DNA of 33,045 bases from an archaeon. GTDB taxonomy: Archaea; Nanobdellota; Nanobdellia; Woesearchaeales; UBA11576. Below, piece by piece: positions 15,489-23,387 of the stretch. Every line of letters begins with the position of its first letter. Positions within the stretch are counted from its first letter, which is position 1. The position numbers and the translations under genes were made by a program. Under the pieces are notes generated by a model. It was not told the DNA's origin. It saw only the letters and a program-made list of their open reading frames with translations, and ran no database searches. The stretch is from contig JAGVOD010000015.1 in NCBI GenBank assembly GCA_020052935.1, positions 1 through 33,045 on the forward strand, read 5' to 3'.

Positions 15489-16517
15489 TCAAAGTATTAT
15501 ATGACCTTTCTTCACAGCGTCCTCAAGATGCTTATCAGGCCAGACGCTAGACTGCACCTCACCTATGTGCGCTTTCTGCAGCAGGAGCATGCAAAGCCTC
15601 GACTGGCCTATTCCGCCTCCGATCGATAGAGGGATTGTGCCATCCATCACACCCTTGTGGAACTCCAATGACTTCCTGTGATGCAGACCAGCCATATCAA
15701 GCTGCTTCTCCATGGACTTGGCATCGACACGTATTCCCATAGATGAAATCTCAAGAGCTTTACCTCTTACAGAGTCCCACACGATTATATCACCGCAAAG
15801 ACCGTGGCCTTTCTCAGTCGCTGTAGACCAGTCGTCGTAGTCTGCTGCCCGCAGGTCATGCGGCTTGCCAGATTTCAGGGGATGGCCTATTCCTATGATG
15901 AATACAGCGCCGTGCTTCTTCGCAATCTCGTCCTCCCTATCCTTCGGACTCAGATGAGGAAAGAGGTCCTCAAGCTCCTCTGTGTGGATGAAAAATATAT
16001 CCTTGGGAAGCAACCTCTTCAACTGAGGGAATGCCTTTGAAACGACCTCCTCAGTATCCAAGACGGCAGCGTAGATCTTCATGACTACTTCCTTCAGGAA
16101 ACCGAGAGTCCTCTGCTCTTTCGTAATGACTCTCTCCCAGTCCCACTGGTCGACGTAGATGCTGTGTATCTCGTCAACATCCTCATCTTTCCTTATCGCA
16201 TCCATATCTGTGTAAAGTCCAGTGCCTGGCTTGAAACCGTGCTTGCCCAGGGTGTAACGCTTCCACTTCGCAAGGCTATGCACAACCTCGACAGGATCGT
16301 CACAGAACTTTGTCTTGAATGAAACAGGCACTTGCGTGCCAGCAAGATCATCCTGCAGGCCTTTGCCGACTTTGAGGAAACGCGGAGCAGTCACCCTAAT
16401 CAGGCCAAGCTTCTCTGCAAGCTTATGCTCGAACGTATCCTTGACCAGCTTTATGGCTCTCTCTGTCTCGAAAAAGCCGAGCTTTGGCTTTGACTCCTGA
16501 ATTGCAACCTGTTTCAT
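15489..16517 (-). CDS. asnA: Aspartate-ammonia ligase (asparagine synthetase A)
   Basis: A 342-residue enzyme forming asparagine from aspartate, ammonia and ATP, on a class II aminoacyl-tRNA synthetase fold. Characteristic segments are FFETERAIKLVKDTFE, LQDDLAGTQVPVSF, YTDMDAIRKDEDVDEIHSIY, VDQWDWERVI, and the ATP-binding C-terminal SIGGGIGQSRLCMLLL. Length agrees with bacterial AsnA (about 330). AsnA is unusual for archaea, which mostly use AsnB or tRNA-dependent amidation, so ancestral transfer from bacteria is possible. The start codon overlaps the stop of a small upstream gene (ATGA). A divergent AsnC/Lrp-type regulator lies about 500 bp upstream, the same pairing as asnC-asnA in enteric bacteria. 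Confidence 0.95.
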   Translation of the reverse strand: MKQVAIQESKPKLGFFETERAIKLVKDTFEHKLAEKLGLIRVTAPRFLKVGKGLQDDLAGTQVPVSFKTKFCDDPVEVVHSLAKWKRYTLGKHGFKPGTGLYTDMDAIRKDEDVDEIHSIYVDQWDWERVITKEQRTLGFLKEVVMKIYAAVLDTEEVVSKAFPQLKRLLPKDIFFIHTEELEDLFPHLSPKDREDEIAKKHGAVFIIGIGHPLKSGKPHDLRAADYDDWSTATEKGHGLCGDIIVWDSVRGKALEISSMGIRVDAKSMEKQLDMAGLHHRKSLEFHKGVMDGTIPLSIGGGIGQSRLCMLLLQKAHIGEVQSSVWPDKHLEDAVKKGHIIL

Positions 16518-16864
16518 TTTATCTCCCTCTCAATACTTGATAATATCATCTCCCTACATCCCTCACCATATCTGACATGGCCCAATCCTTCCAATCGCGC
16601 CCATGCCTGCCTGGCTTCAGGAATTTCTCCTACTTCCAGCGGCGGGTCTCCGACAACGAAGGACATGTCCCTCGCGCTGCAACCTGTCCTCCTCTGCACA
16701 ACATCAAGCATGTCCCTGACCGCATCATCAATGCTTATGTACGTCAGGCTGCCACCGCCCGATCCGATACACTTTTCTCTGCCTTGCTCATGCAGATGCC
16801 AGTCAAAGACAGGCATTTCCTGACCACATATCCTTGTGTATACCGTGTATTTTCCTTCTGACAT
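16514..16864 (-). CDS. Small unrecognised protein coupled to asnA
   Basis: About 116 residues, soluble, with no family I recognise. Near the N-terminus C13, H23, H25 and C32 are spaced so that they could bind one zinc ion. A Gly/Ser-rich turn (IGSGGGSLTYISIDD) follows, then a helical region and a Pro/Glu segment. I take ATG 16864, because GGTGGTGAGAG just upstream is a strong Shine-Dalgarno site; the longer frame uses TTG at 16879. Its stop overlaps the AsnA start by 4 bp, so the two are translationally coupled and likely act together or share regulation. The gene sits between asnA and its probable AsnC-type regulator. Confidence 0.65.
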   Translation of the reverse strand: MSEGKYTVYTRICGQEMPVFDWHLHEQGREKCIGSGGGSLTYISIDDAVRDMLDVVQRRTGCSARDMSFVVGDPPLEVGEIPEARQAWARLEGLGHVRYGEGCREMILSSIEREIK

Positions 16865-16982
16865 TCTCTCACCACCCAATTATGTTATTATGTTGGTCAC
16901 TCTCTTTTGTGATATTTCATACATTCTGCTTGTTCTTAAATCTACTCCATAAATATTGGAAATAATGGCTAAAAATAGAAAG

Positions 16983-16990
16983 TTTTATAT
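16983..16990 (+). promoter_or_regulatory. TATA box of the Lrp/AsnC gene
   Basis: TTTTATAT is centred about 28 nt before the ATG at 17015, placing initiation at or next to the start codon. Confidence 0.6.
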
Positions 16991-16995
16991 AATAA

Positions 16996-17013
16996 ATGGA
17001 ACAATTGTTCCAT
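16996..17013. promoter_or_regulatory. Perfect 18-bp palindromic operator at the AsnC-type gene
   Basis: ATGGAACAATTGTTCCAT is a perfect inverted repeat placed between the TATA box and the ATG at 17015, covering the expected initiation site. Lrp/AsnC dimers bind such dyads and commonly repress their own genes, so autoregulation is likely. Confidence 0.65.
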
Positions 17014-17014
17014 A

Positions 17015-17464
17015 ATGGCTTACGATATGGACGAGAAAGACCTGAAGATTCTGGATATACTGAAAGAACACGGCGATTATACCACCAGGCAGATCGCCAA
17101 AAAAACACTTCTTCCGCCTACAACGATACACAACAGGATACGAAAGCTCAAAGAAGACGGAGTGATAAAGAAGTTCACTGTGCAGCTGGACGGCGAAAAG
17201 GTCGGCAAAGGATTCATGACATACATCCTGATATCCGTAGATATGGGCTTGCTTAAACAGAAGCATAAGACGCAGTATGACATCGTCACTGAGCTGAAGA
17301 AACTCGACTTCGTCGAGAGGGCGGATATCGTGGCAGGAGGGACAGACCTCGTCGCGATAGTCAGGGTGAAAGATGTGGCAGAGTTCGACAAGGTGCTGCT
17401 CGGCAAGATACAGCTGATAGAAGGAGTGGACAAGACACAGTCATTGATAGTGATACACGGATAA
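17015..17464 (+). CDS. Lrp/AsnC-family transcriptional regulator
   Basis: A 149-residue single-unit regulator. An N-terminal winged helix (DEKDLKILDILKEHGDYTTR, then a recognition helix PPTTIHNRIRKL, about residues 5-55) is joined to a RAM ligand-binding domain (about 70-145). The RAM domain holds ADIVAGGTDLVAIVRV, including the turn where amino acids bind in this family. The gene is divergent from the asnA pair, and a perfect palindrome covers its start site. By analogy with bacterial AsnC, an asparagine-responsive regulator of asnA is the leading hypothesis; ligand specificity cannot be read from sequence. T-rich sequence at about 17503-17513 could end the transcript within the convergent HD gene. 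Confidence 0.9.
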   Translation: MAYDMDEKDLKILDILKEHGDYTTRQIAKKTLLPPTTIHNRIRKLKEDGVIKKFTVQLDGEKVGKGFMTYILISVDMGLLKQKHKTQYDIVTELKKLDFVERADIVAGGTDLVAIVRVKDVAEFDKVLLGKIQLIEGVDKTQSLIVIHG

Positions 17465-17496
17465 AATGAGAAAAGGATAATAGTAAGAATAATGCG

Positions 17497-18072
17497 CTAA
17501 ATCTCTTTTTTTCTATCTTCTAAATATTTTAGATAGAGCTTTTTAGTTGTTTCTGTTGAAAACGGCCGCGATTTTGGTTTATCATCATTCTCCAAGTATT
17601 CTATCATTTGCGCACGGTTTTTCTTAAGAATCTTCATCAGAGCAGGAAAACCTTTAGGTGTTGCCATCCACACATAATCTAAGTCATTGAATGTTCCCAG
17701 CACCAGGTCATCCTTGTAAATATCATTCTCGCCAAAAGCCCAATTATCATGTATTGAAACCATGCGGACTATCCTTTTGACCTTGTCTTTTGGGTAAGAA
17801 ACCTCAGCCAGTATTCTTTTGGCAATTATTGCACTCGCTCTCATATGCGCCTCTCTTAGATCCAGTTTGAAAGGGTTGTCTTTAGGCACCTCAGCATAAC
17901 CTACATCATGTAAAATAACCAGCGGGAGCAATAAAGAATCATCCAGGTTTTCCTGCTCACAAACAAAAATCGCGTCCTTCATCATCCATTTGATATGATC
18001 AATATCCATCGGGCGACCTTTTTCATAGTAAAGTTTTGCCAACTTCCAGATTTCAGAGTAGATCTTTTTCAT
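17497..18072 (-). CDS. HD-domain phosphohydrolase
   Basis: A 191-residue metal-dependent hydrolase of the HD superfamily. The ligand residues are in order: H26 (DIDHIKW), H55-D56 (LHDVGY), H76 (EAHMRAS), H108-D109 (SIHDNW), and D130/D132 (FNDLDYVW). The extra histidines suggest a two-metal site, as in nucleotide or small-phosphoester hydrolases. Base composition is more AT-rich than in the adjacent TatD gene, and the Lys-rich C-terminus is unremarkable. It begins 4 bp after the TatD stop and is probably co-transcribed with it. Confidence 0.85.
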   Translation of the reverse strand: MKKIYSEIWKLAKLYYEKGRPMDIDHIKWMMKDAIFVCEQENLDDSLLLPLVILHDVGYAEVPKDNPFKLDLREAHMRASAIIAKRILAEVSYPKDKVKRIVRMVSIHDNWAFGENDIYKDDLVLGTFNDLDYVWMATPKGFPALMKILKKNRAQMIEYLENDDKPKSRPFSTETTKKLYLKYLEDRKKEI

Positions 18073-18076
18073 ATTG

Positions 18077-18856
18077 TCACGTGAACAGTTTCTGATAATT
18101 CATGAAAATATTACTTGCGGTGTCTTCTATCGTCGTGCCTTTTATCTCTGCGATCTTCTTCAATGACTCAATGACGAATGCAGGCTCATTGCGCTGGCCG
18201 GGGAACGGAGAGAGATATGGACAATCAGTCTCGGTGAGGAGCTGGGAGATGTGGACATTCCTGATCATCTCCTGGAAGTGCTCGCTCTTGACGACATTCG
18301 TCGGTATCGAAAAGCTCCAGCCCTTGTCTGCAGCGCGCTTGATGAGGGACTTCTTTCCTGAGAAACAATGAAGCACGACTTTCTTGGCATCGGATGCTTC
18401 TAGCATTTCTATTACGTCTGCTTCTGCTTTCCTTGAATGCACGATGAGCGGGATGTCGAGCTTCTTTGACAGATTTATGAACTTCTGGAACAGTTCTTTC
18501 TGCATGTCTTTGTCTTTGCAGTTCTTATAGTCCAATCCCACTTCTCCGATGGCAATCGGCTTTGCTTTCTCTATCTTCTCAAGCTCAGCATCGACGTCGT
18601 AAGGCAGCATCTTCAACGGATAACCGCCGCAAGTCACCTCTTCCTGCAATGCATCAGGAGGATAGATGCCAAGGGCGGGCTTTACGATGTCATACTTCTT
18701 GGCGAATTGAAGAACATAAGCATTCGTCTCAGGGTCGACCCCGTTGGCTATGATTATCTTTACTCCGGCGGCCTTTGCTCTCGCAACAACCTCATCACGG
18801 TCCTTGGCGAACATCTCGTGGTCGAGATGCGCATGAACATCGACTAAAAGCACCAT
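18077..18856 (-). CDS. tatD: TatD-family metal-dependent deoxyribonuclease
   Basis: A 259-residue TIM-barrel hydrolase of the TatD family, two-metal 3'-5' exonucleases acting on DNA or RNA. The metal ligands are present: H8 and H10 (DVHAH), E105 (GEVGLDY), H140 (IVHSRKA), H163 (LHCFSG) and D211 (TETDCPYLSP). The usual GIHP motif reads GIYPPDA here. Length is standard. A TATA-like TTTAAA (about 18881-18888) lies just upstream, predicting a leaderless or nearly leaderless message. It shares a transcript with the HD-domain protein 4 bp downstream. Confidence 0.9.
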   Translation of the reverse strand: MVLLVDVHAHLDHEMFAKDRDEVVARAKAAGVKIIIANGVDPETNAYVLQFAKKYDIVKPALGIYPPDALQEEVTCGGYPLKMLPYDVDAELEKIEKAKPIAIGEVGLDYKNCKDKDMQKELFQKFINLSKKLDIPLIVHSRKAEADVIEMLEASDAKKVVLHCFSGKKSLIKRAADKGWSFSIPTNVVKSEHFQEMIRNVHISQLLTETDCPYLSPFPGQRNEPAFVIESLKKIAEIKGTTIEDTASNIFMNYQKLFT

Positions 18857-18899
18857 GAGAGAATAGGATTGATAGAGGGGTTTTAAACTTTACTGATAA

Positions 18900-19487
18900 T
18901 CATTCATCAGCACACGGCTCTGGCTTGTCTAACAAATGCCGGATATAACCATCCCAAACAGTGAACCGCGCCTTGTCCAGAGCCAAGCCAGCATCATAGA
19001 AACCCCTCGCCATCCTTGGACTGTTGAATGTCTCTGCAGCTATGACTATGAGATGCTCAAGGACATCAGCATCATCCCTGAAGTTATGCAGAGCATGATT
19101 GACAAAGGCATCTGCCTCAACAAAAGAGAACTGTCCTTTGTCAGCAAGCTTGTGGATATAATAAAGCTTCAGCAATACTGCTTCCTTGGAAAGCGGAGAA
19201 GAGTGCACTGCCTCATTAACATAAAAGACAGCCTCATCATAATCGCCAGCAAGATAGTTCATGAGGGAACGGCCCACAATGGCGATCGGATTCTCTGGGT
19301 CGATGCTCTGGAGCTCCCTCGCAGCAGCCATGTCAAACTCATCGCAATCATAGATGAATGCTTTTACGCGCTGCTCAAGCGCAAGCACTTGCGCCTTACG
19401 ACGCTTCTCCTTCCCAGCCTCAAAAGAGAGCAATACTCCACTTTCTGCAGGCTTGACATCATCTGAATCAGCCATAAAACGCCTCAT
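18900..19487 (-). CDS. TPR-like helical repeat protein
   Basis: About 195 residues. After a basic, charged N-terminal third there are two or three tetratricopeptide-like helix pairs (for example the helix starting AARELQSIDPENPIAIVG, then YLAGDYDEAVFYVNEAV, and a later pair near ADVLEHLIVIAAETF). TPRs mediate protein-protein contacts; no enzyme motif is present. The longest frame starts with TTG at 19508; I prefer ATG 19487 (or 19475), because a TATA box at about 19526-19534 would begin transcription near 19504. The 204-bp gap to the next gene also holds the divergent promoter of the gene at 19692 (TATA near 19600-19608). Confidence 0.7.
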   Translation of the reverse strand: MRRFMADSDDVKPAESGVLLSFEAGKEKRRKAQVLALEQRVKAFIYDCDEFDMAAARELQSIDPENPIAIVGRSLMNYLAGDYDEAVFYVNEAVHSSPLSKEAVLLKLYYIHKLADKGQFSFVEADAFVNHALHNFRDDADVLEHLIVIAAETFNSPRMARGFYDAGLALDKARFTVWDGYIRHLLDKPEPCADE

Positions 19488-19691
19488 AAACCCCCAAAAC
19501 AGCCCCAAAACAGCCCTTAATCCCCTATTTAAAATATTGAAAAACGCCTATTTAAAACTAACTTTCCAAGGCAAAGGCGGTTTAAAAAGCCAACAATAAC
19601 ATTTATAAACAATTCTCTAATAACCAGAACCGCGCAAAATGCGACAGAAAAGGGGGAAATCGAACAAAATCTAGTAGAAGGAAGGTGATTA

Positions 19692-20207
19692 ATGATGGCA
19701 ATAGTAGGCTTTGAATTCACAAAAATAAATGTGAAAAGGCAGGAAGTAGCGCAGGGAAAGATAAACATAAGCAACACAGTAGGCATCGTAGACATAAAAC
19801 GAAACGACATAGTCGCAGGCAAGAACACGCAGAACGGGATAAAGTTCGTCTTTGACTACAAGTCGCTCTACGAGCCGAACTTCGCAAAGATAGAGCTCGA
19901 AGGCACAATCCTATACCTCACAGACGAAAAGAACGCAAAAGAGATACTCGACTCATGGGAGAAGGACAAGAGAGTGAGCAAGGACATAGCTGAGAAGATC
20001 ATCAACACAATACTGACAAGATGCAACATACAGTCAATAATCCTCAGCAACACAGTCAACCTGCCGCCGCCAGTGCCCATGCCCAAAGTGAACATAGCGG
20101 CCGGGCCTGCACAGCCGGCAGGACAAGCAGCCAAGCCAGCTGAGAAGCCCGCAGAGAAAGCGCCAAAGGCAGAGAAGAAAGACAAACAGGAGAGCCTGAA
20201 GAAATAA
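19692..20207 (+). CDS. Conserved archaeal protein, SecB-like (tentative)
   Basis: A 171-residue protein with a folded part of about 135 residues (MMAIVGFEFTKINVKR..., ILYLTDEKNAKEILDSWEK, NIQSIILSNTVNLPPPVPMP) and an Ala/Lys/Pro-rich, probably disordered tail. I recognise the form as conserved in DPANN and some euryarchaeal genomes. The beta-strand order and the 'LPPPxPxP' segment recall SecB-like chaperones, so export chaperone is a guess. A GGTGAT Shine-Dalgarno site (about 19684-19689) fixes the start at ATG 19692; a second ATG follows at once. The TATA box near 19600-19608 predicts a leader near 60 nt. It is followed by repeat element 3 and then cdc48. Confidence 0.65.
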   Translation: MMAIVGFEFTKINVKRQEVAQGKINISNTVGIVDIKRNDIVAGKNTQNGIKFVFDYKSLYEPNFAKIELEGTILYLTDEKNAKEILDSWEKDKRVSKDIAEKIINTILTRCNIQSIILSNTVNLPPPVPMPKVNIAAGPAQPAGQAAKPAEKPAEKAPKAEKKDKQESLKK

Positions 20208-20220
20208 ATGTTCATAATTC

Positions 20221-20374
20221 AGCAGTGCCACGCCAGATTAAACTGGCAGTGGCACGCGAAGCTCGGCGTCTGAGCGTCTGGTTGAAGGGGCTGTGTCCCC
20301 GGATGGGGCAACCCCCCACGACGCCCGCGTTGTTTAAACTGAAACGCCTCGCAAATTCGCGGTGCCACTGCTGC
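20221..20374. repeat. GC-rich intergenic repeat element, copy 3
   Basis: About 154 bp between two plus-strand genes. The left end AGCAGTGCCACGCCAG is followed by its own inverted copy (CTGGCAGTGGCAC), forming a hairpin around ATTAAA. The right end GCGGTGCCACTGCTGC is an inverted copy of the left terminus. The core at about 20296-20318 is CCCC-GGAT-GGGGCAACCCCCC, and CTCGCAAATTCGCG lies before the right end, matching copies 1 and 2. A TATA-like GTTTAAAC (about 20331-20338) lies inside and could serve cdc48 35 bp downstream of the element. Confidence 0.65.
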
Positions 20375-20408
20375 AAGGAATGAGTGGGGCGCTGCTTAAC
20401 CAACAAAA

Positions 20409-22937
20409 ATGAACCCTGAAACAAGCCTGAAAGTCGCGGAAGCCATACAAGACGACGTCAACAAAGGCATCGTACGCATAGACTCCACGCTGATGCACCA
20501 GATAGCAGTCAGGAGCGGAGACATCGTCGAGATAGAAGGCGAACGCAAGACAGTAGGCATAGTAGACAGGGCATACCCTGGAGATATAGGCCTCAACATC
20601 ATCCGCATGGACGGCATCCTGAGAAGGAACGCCAAGACAGGAATCGGGGAAGTAGTATCTGTCAGGAAAGCGGAAGTGAAGCCCGCGAAGAAAGTCATCA
20701 TCGCGCCCGCGCGAAGAGGAATAATGATACGCGCACCGCCCGAGCTGTTCCAGCAAGGGCTGCTGGGAAGGGCAGTAGTGAAGGGAGACATCGTATCCCT
20801 CGGCGGGACAAAACGACGCAGGACAACGATGAGCGAAAGCCCCTTCGAGGACATATTCTCAATACTCGACGAGAGCATGATGGGCTTCGGCCTGGGAGAC
20901 ATAAAGTTCGTAGTCGCAGACACGCTGCCGAAAGGAGCTGTATTGATCTCAAACACCACAGAAGTGGTGTTCAACCCAGAGGCAGTAGAGCTCAAGGAAG
21001 AGGAAAAGGCCCTCGAAGTCACATACGAGGATATCGGCGGACTGAGGGATGAGATAAAGAAGATACGAGAGATGGTAGAGCTGCCGCTGAAGCACCCGGA
21101 GATATTCGAACGCCTAGGCATAGACGCGCCGAAGGGAGTCCTGCTGCACGGGCCGCCAGGAACAGGAAAGACACTGCTCGCAAAAGCAGTCGCGAACGAG
21201 ACAAACTCAAACTTCTCGCTGATAAACGGGCCAGAGATAATGTCAAAATATTACGGACAATCGGAAGAGAACCTGAGGAAGAAGTTCGAGGACGCGCAGA
21301 AGAACGCGCCTTCAATCATATTCATCGACGAGATAGACGCAATCGCCACAAAACGCGAAGAGACCAAAGGAGAGGTCGAAAGACGCGTGGTGGCGCAGCT
21401 GCTCGCACTCATGGACGGACTGCAGTCACGCGGCCGCGTTGTAGTAATAGCTGCATCAAACGTCCCGCACCTGCTCGACCCTGCGCTGAGAAGGCCTGGA
21501 AGGTTCGACAGGGAGATAGAGATAGGAGTGCCGGGCAAGGAAGGAAGACTGAAAATACTCGAAATCCACACACGAAACATGCCGCTCGAACTAGCAATAA
21601 AGAAAGCATACCTTGAAAACAGGATAAAGAACCTGCAGAAAGAGAATGAAGAGAAAGAAAGGATGCTCATCACTGAAGAAAACGAAGATATCAAAATCAG
21701 GACGAGACGAGCCATCCAAGAAAATAAAGAAACACTCAAAGATTACCAGGAACTTTTCGCAAAGCTCACCAATGATGATGCCAAAAATAAAGAAGTACTC
21801 GACAAACACGCACAAGAGCCGGAAAAATACAGGAAGGTATTCCTCGGAGGGATGCTTGACGAGATCGCAAGCATAACGCACGGATTTGTCGGTGCAGACC
21901 TGTCAGCGTTATGCAAAGAAGCGGCGATGATAGTCCTGAGAAATGTCCTTCCAGACCTACAGCTGGAAAAAGACGAGCCGATACCTCCCGAAGTCCTCAA
22001 GAAACTCATCGTAAAAACCAATGACTTCATGGAAGCGCTCAAGACCGTCAGGCCAAGTGCCATGCGCGAAGTGCTCGTCGAGATACCAAACGTCAAATGG
22101 ACAGATGTCGGCGGGCTTGACGACGTAAAGCAGGAGCTCAAGGAAGCAGTTGAGTGGCCGCTCAAGAACCCAGAGGTATTCACGCGCATGGGAGTTACAC
22201 CGCCGAAAGGGATATTGCTCTACGGAGCGCCAGGGACAGGAAAGACGCTGCTCGCAAAAGCGGTCGCGAAGGAATCAGAAGCGAACTTCATACTCATAAA
22301 AGGCCCGGAACTGCTATCGAAATGGGTCGGCGAATCAGAGAAAGCAGTCAGGAAGATATTCGAGAAGGCAAGGCAGACCTCGCCGTCGATAATATTCTTC
22401 GACGAAATCGACTCGCTCGCGCCAAGAAGGAGCGCAGCAGACGACAACAAAGTGACTGAGAGGGTAGTGAACCAGCTGCTCACAGAGATAGACGGGCTCG
22501 AAGAGCTGCACAACGTCGTGATAATCGGAGCCACAAACAGGCCAGACATACTCGATACAGCATTACTGAGGCCTGGAAGGTTCGACCGAATCATACTCGT
22601 CGGGGCGCCAGACGAAAAGACAAGGGAGAAGATACTCGAGATACACACAAAAAGCATGCCCCTATCCAAGGACGTTAACATAAAAGAGCTGGCGAAGAAG
22701 ACAGAAGGCTACGCAGGAGCAGACATAGCGAGCCTGTGCAGGGAATCTGCAATAATCGCGCTCAGGAAAGATATGACTGCCAAAGAAGTCGGCAAGAAAG
22801 ACTTCGATGAGGCGCTGCTGAAAGTAAGAGCGTCGATAACCAAGGAGATAGAAGACTCATACAAGATGCTCAAAGACCAGTTCACGAGGGCACGAGCCAA
22901 AGAGATGAAAGAGGCAAGGCCAAGCTATTTCATGTGA
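20409..22937 (+). CDS. Cdc48/VAT-type AAA+ ATPase with insertion in the D1 lid
   Basis: An 842-residue hexameric unfoldase of the Cdc48/p97/VAT family, which unfolds proteins for degradation. The N-terminal double-psi barrel and beta domain span about residues 1-190. D1 has Walker A GPPGTGKT at 248-255 and Walker B IIFIDEID from 303. D2 has GAPGTGKT at 606-613 and IIFFDEID from 661. Arginine-finger regions ([15 protein letters not shown]) are intact in both. Where homologues have about 10 residues between IHTRNMPL and the THGFVGADL helix, this protein has about 88 extra charged residues (about 394-481) predicted as coiled coil. The total is therefore about 100 longer than typical archaeal members. 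The C-terminus is SYFM. A lipoprotein gene follows after 6 bp. Confidence 0.95.
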   Translation: MNPETSLKVAEAIQDDVNKGIVRIDSTLMHQIAVRSGDIVEIEGERKTVGIVDRAYPGDIGLNIIRMDGILRRNAKTGIGEVVSVRKAEVKPAKKVIIAPARRGIMIRAPPELFQQGLLGRAVVKGDIVSLGGTKRRRTTMSESPFEDIFSILDESMMGFGLGDIKFVVADTLPKGAVLISNTTEVVFNPEAVELKEEEKALEVTYEDIGGLRDEIKKIREMVELPLKHPEIFERLGIDAPKGVLLHGPPGTGKTLLAKAVANETNSNFSLINGPEIMSKYYGQSEENLRKKFEDAQKNAPSIIFIDEIDAIATKREETKGEVERRVVAQLLALMDGLQSRGRVVVIAASNVPHLLDPALRRPGRFDREIEIGVPGKEGRLKILEIHTRNMPLELAIKKAYLENRIKNLQKENEEKERMLITEENEDIKIRTRRAIQENKETLKDYQELFAKLTNDDAKNKEVLDKHAQEPEKYRKVFLGGMLDEIASITHGFVGADLSALCKEAAMIVLRNVLPDLQLEKDEPIPPEVLKKLIVKTNDFMEALKTVRPSAMREVLVEIPNVKWTDVGGLDDVKQELKEAVEWPLKNPEVFTRMGVTPPKGILLYGAPGTGKTLLAKAVAKESEANFILIKGPELLSKWVGESEKAVRKIFEKARQTSPSIIFFDEIDSLAPRRSAADDNKVTERVVNQLLTEIDGLEELHNVVIIGATNRPDILDTALLRPGRFDRIILVGAPDEKTREKILEIHTKSMPLSKDVNIKELAKKTEGYAGADIASLCRESAIIALRKDMTAKEVGKKDFDEALLKVRASITKEIEDSYKMLKDQFTRARAKEMKEARPSYFM

Positions 22938-22943
22938 AAAAAG

Positions 22944-23375
22944 ATGAGTGAAACAAAAATATTGATTGCACTTCTGATAATGCTACTTCTCATAGGCTGC
23001 AGCAGCGGGCCAGAGCAGCAGGTGCAGATAAAGAAAGTAAGCTCGAGAGAGCAGACAACACAGAAGACGCCGGAACAAGCCCTGGTGTCGGAGATAAGCA
23101 GCGGAAAACTCGTCGAGGTCTATGAGAAGGAGATGAAGCTGGGCGGCGCGAGAAAAGAGAACTGGATGATAATAAAAAACGCCCGCGAAGCAGCTGAAGA
23201 GTTCAACATCATTCCCTGCGACGGATGCGCATTCGACGCGGCAAAAGCACAGATAGAGAAAGGACAGCATACTGTGCTGAAGTTCTACGTCGCGACCCCG
23301 GGAGAGAAGGAGATAATAGTCAAGGACAGGCTCAACAATGCTTATGGAAGCGCAAAGATAAGCGTAACACAATAA
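22944..23375 (+). CDS. Small lipoprotein with Cys-x-x-Cys pair
   Basis: A 143-residue secreted protein. Residues 1-18 form a hydrophobic signal ending in the lipobox LLIGC, so it is probably lipid-anchored on the outer face of the membrane. After a polar linker, a beta-rich domain contains NIIPCDGCAF, a CxxC pair that could be redox-active or bind metal, and ends with a strand pattern resembling an immunoglobulin-like or cupredoxin-like fold (TVLKFYVATPGEKEIIVKD). Cupredoxin copper ligands are not evident. It lies 6 bp after cdc48 and 12 bp before gatD, so it is co-transcribed with both, although no functional tie is obvious. Confidence 0.75.
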   Translation: MSETKILIALLIMLLLIGCSSGPEQQVQIKKVSSREQTTQKTPEQALVSEISSGKLVEVYEKEMKLGGARKENWMIIKNAREAAEEFNIIPCDGCAFDAAKAQIEKGQHTVLKFYVATPGEKEIIVKDRLNNAYGSAKISVTQ

Positions 23376-23387
23376 GAGAGGATGAAC

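Noticed and set aside
19639-19674. 11-codon leader frame upstream of the SecB-like gene
   Set aside because: Too short to distinguish from chance, and no terminator-like structure or family is known.
20396-21121. Long minus-strand frames under cdc48, also 21251-21739 and 22220-22681
   Set aside because: Low-complexity Ser/Leu-rich translations opposite an unmistakable AAA+ protein; shadows of its codon use.
22926-22937. C-terminal SYFM of Cdc48 as a proteasome-docking HbYX motif
   Set aside because: HbYX needs a hydrophobic residue, Tyr and any residue as the last three; here Tyr is third from the end.
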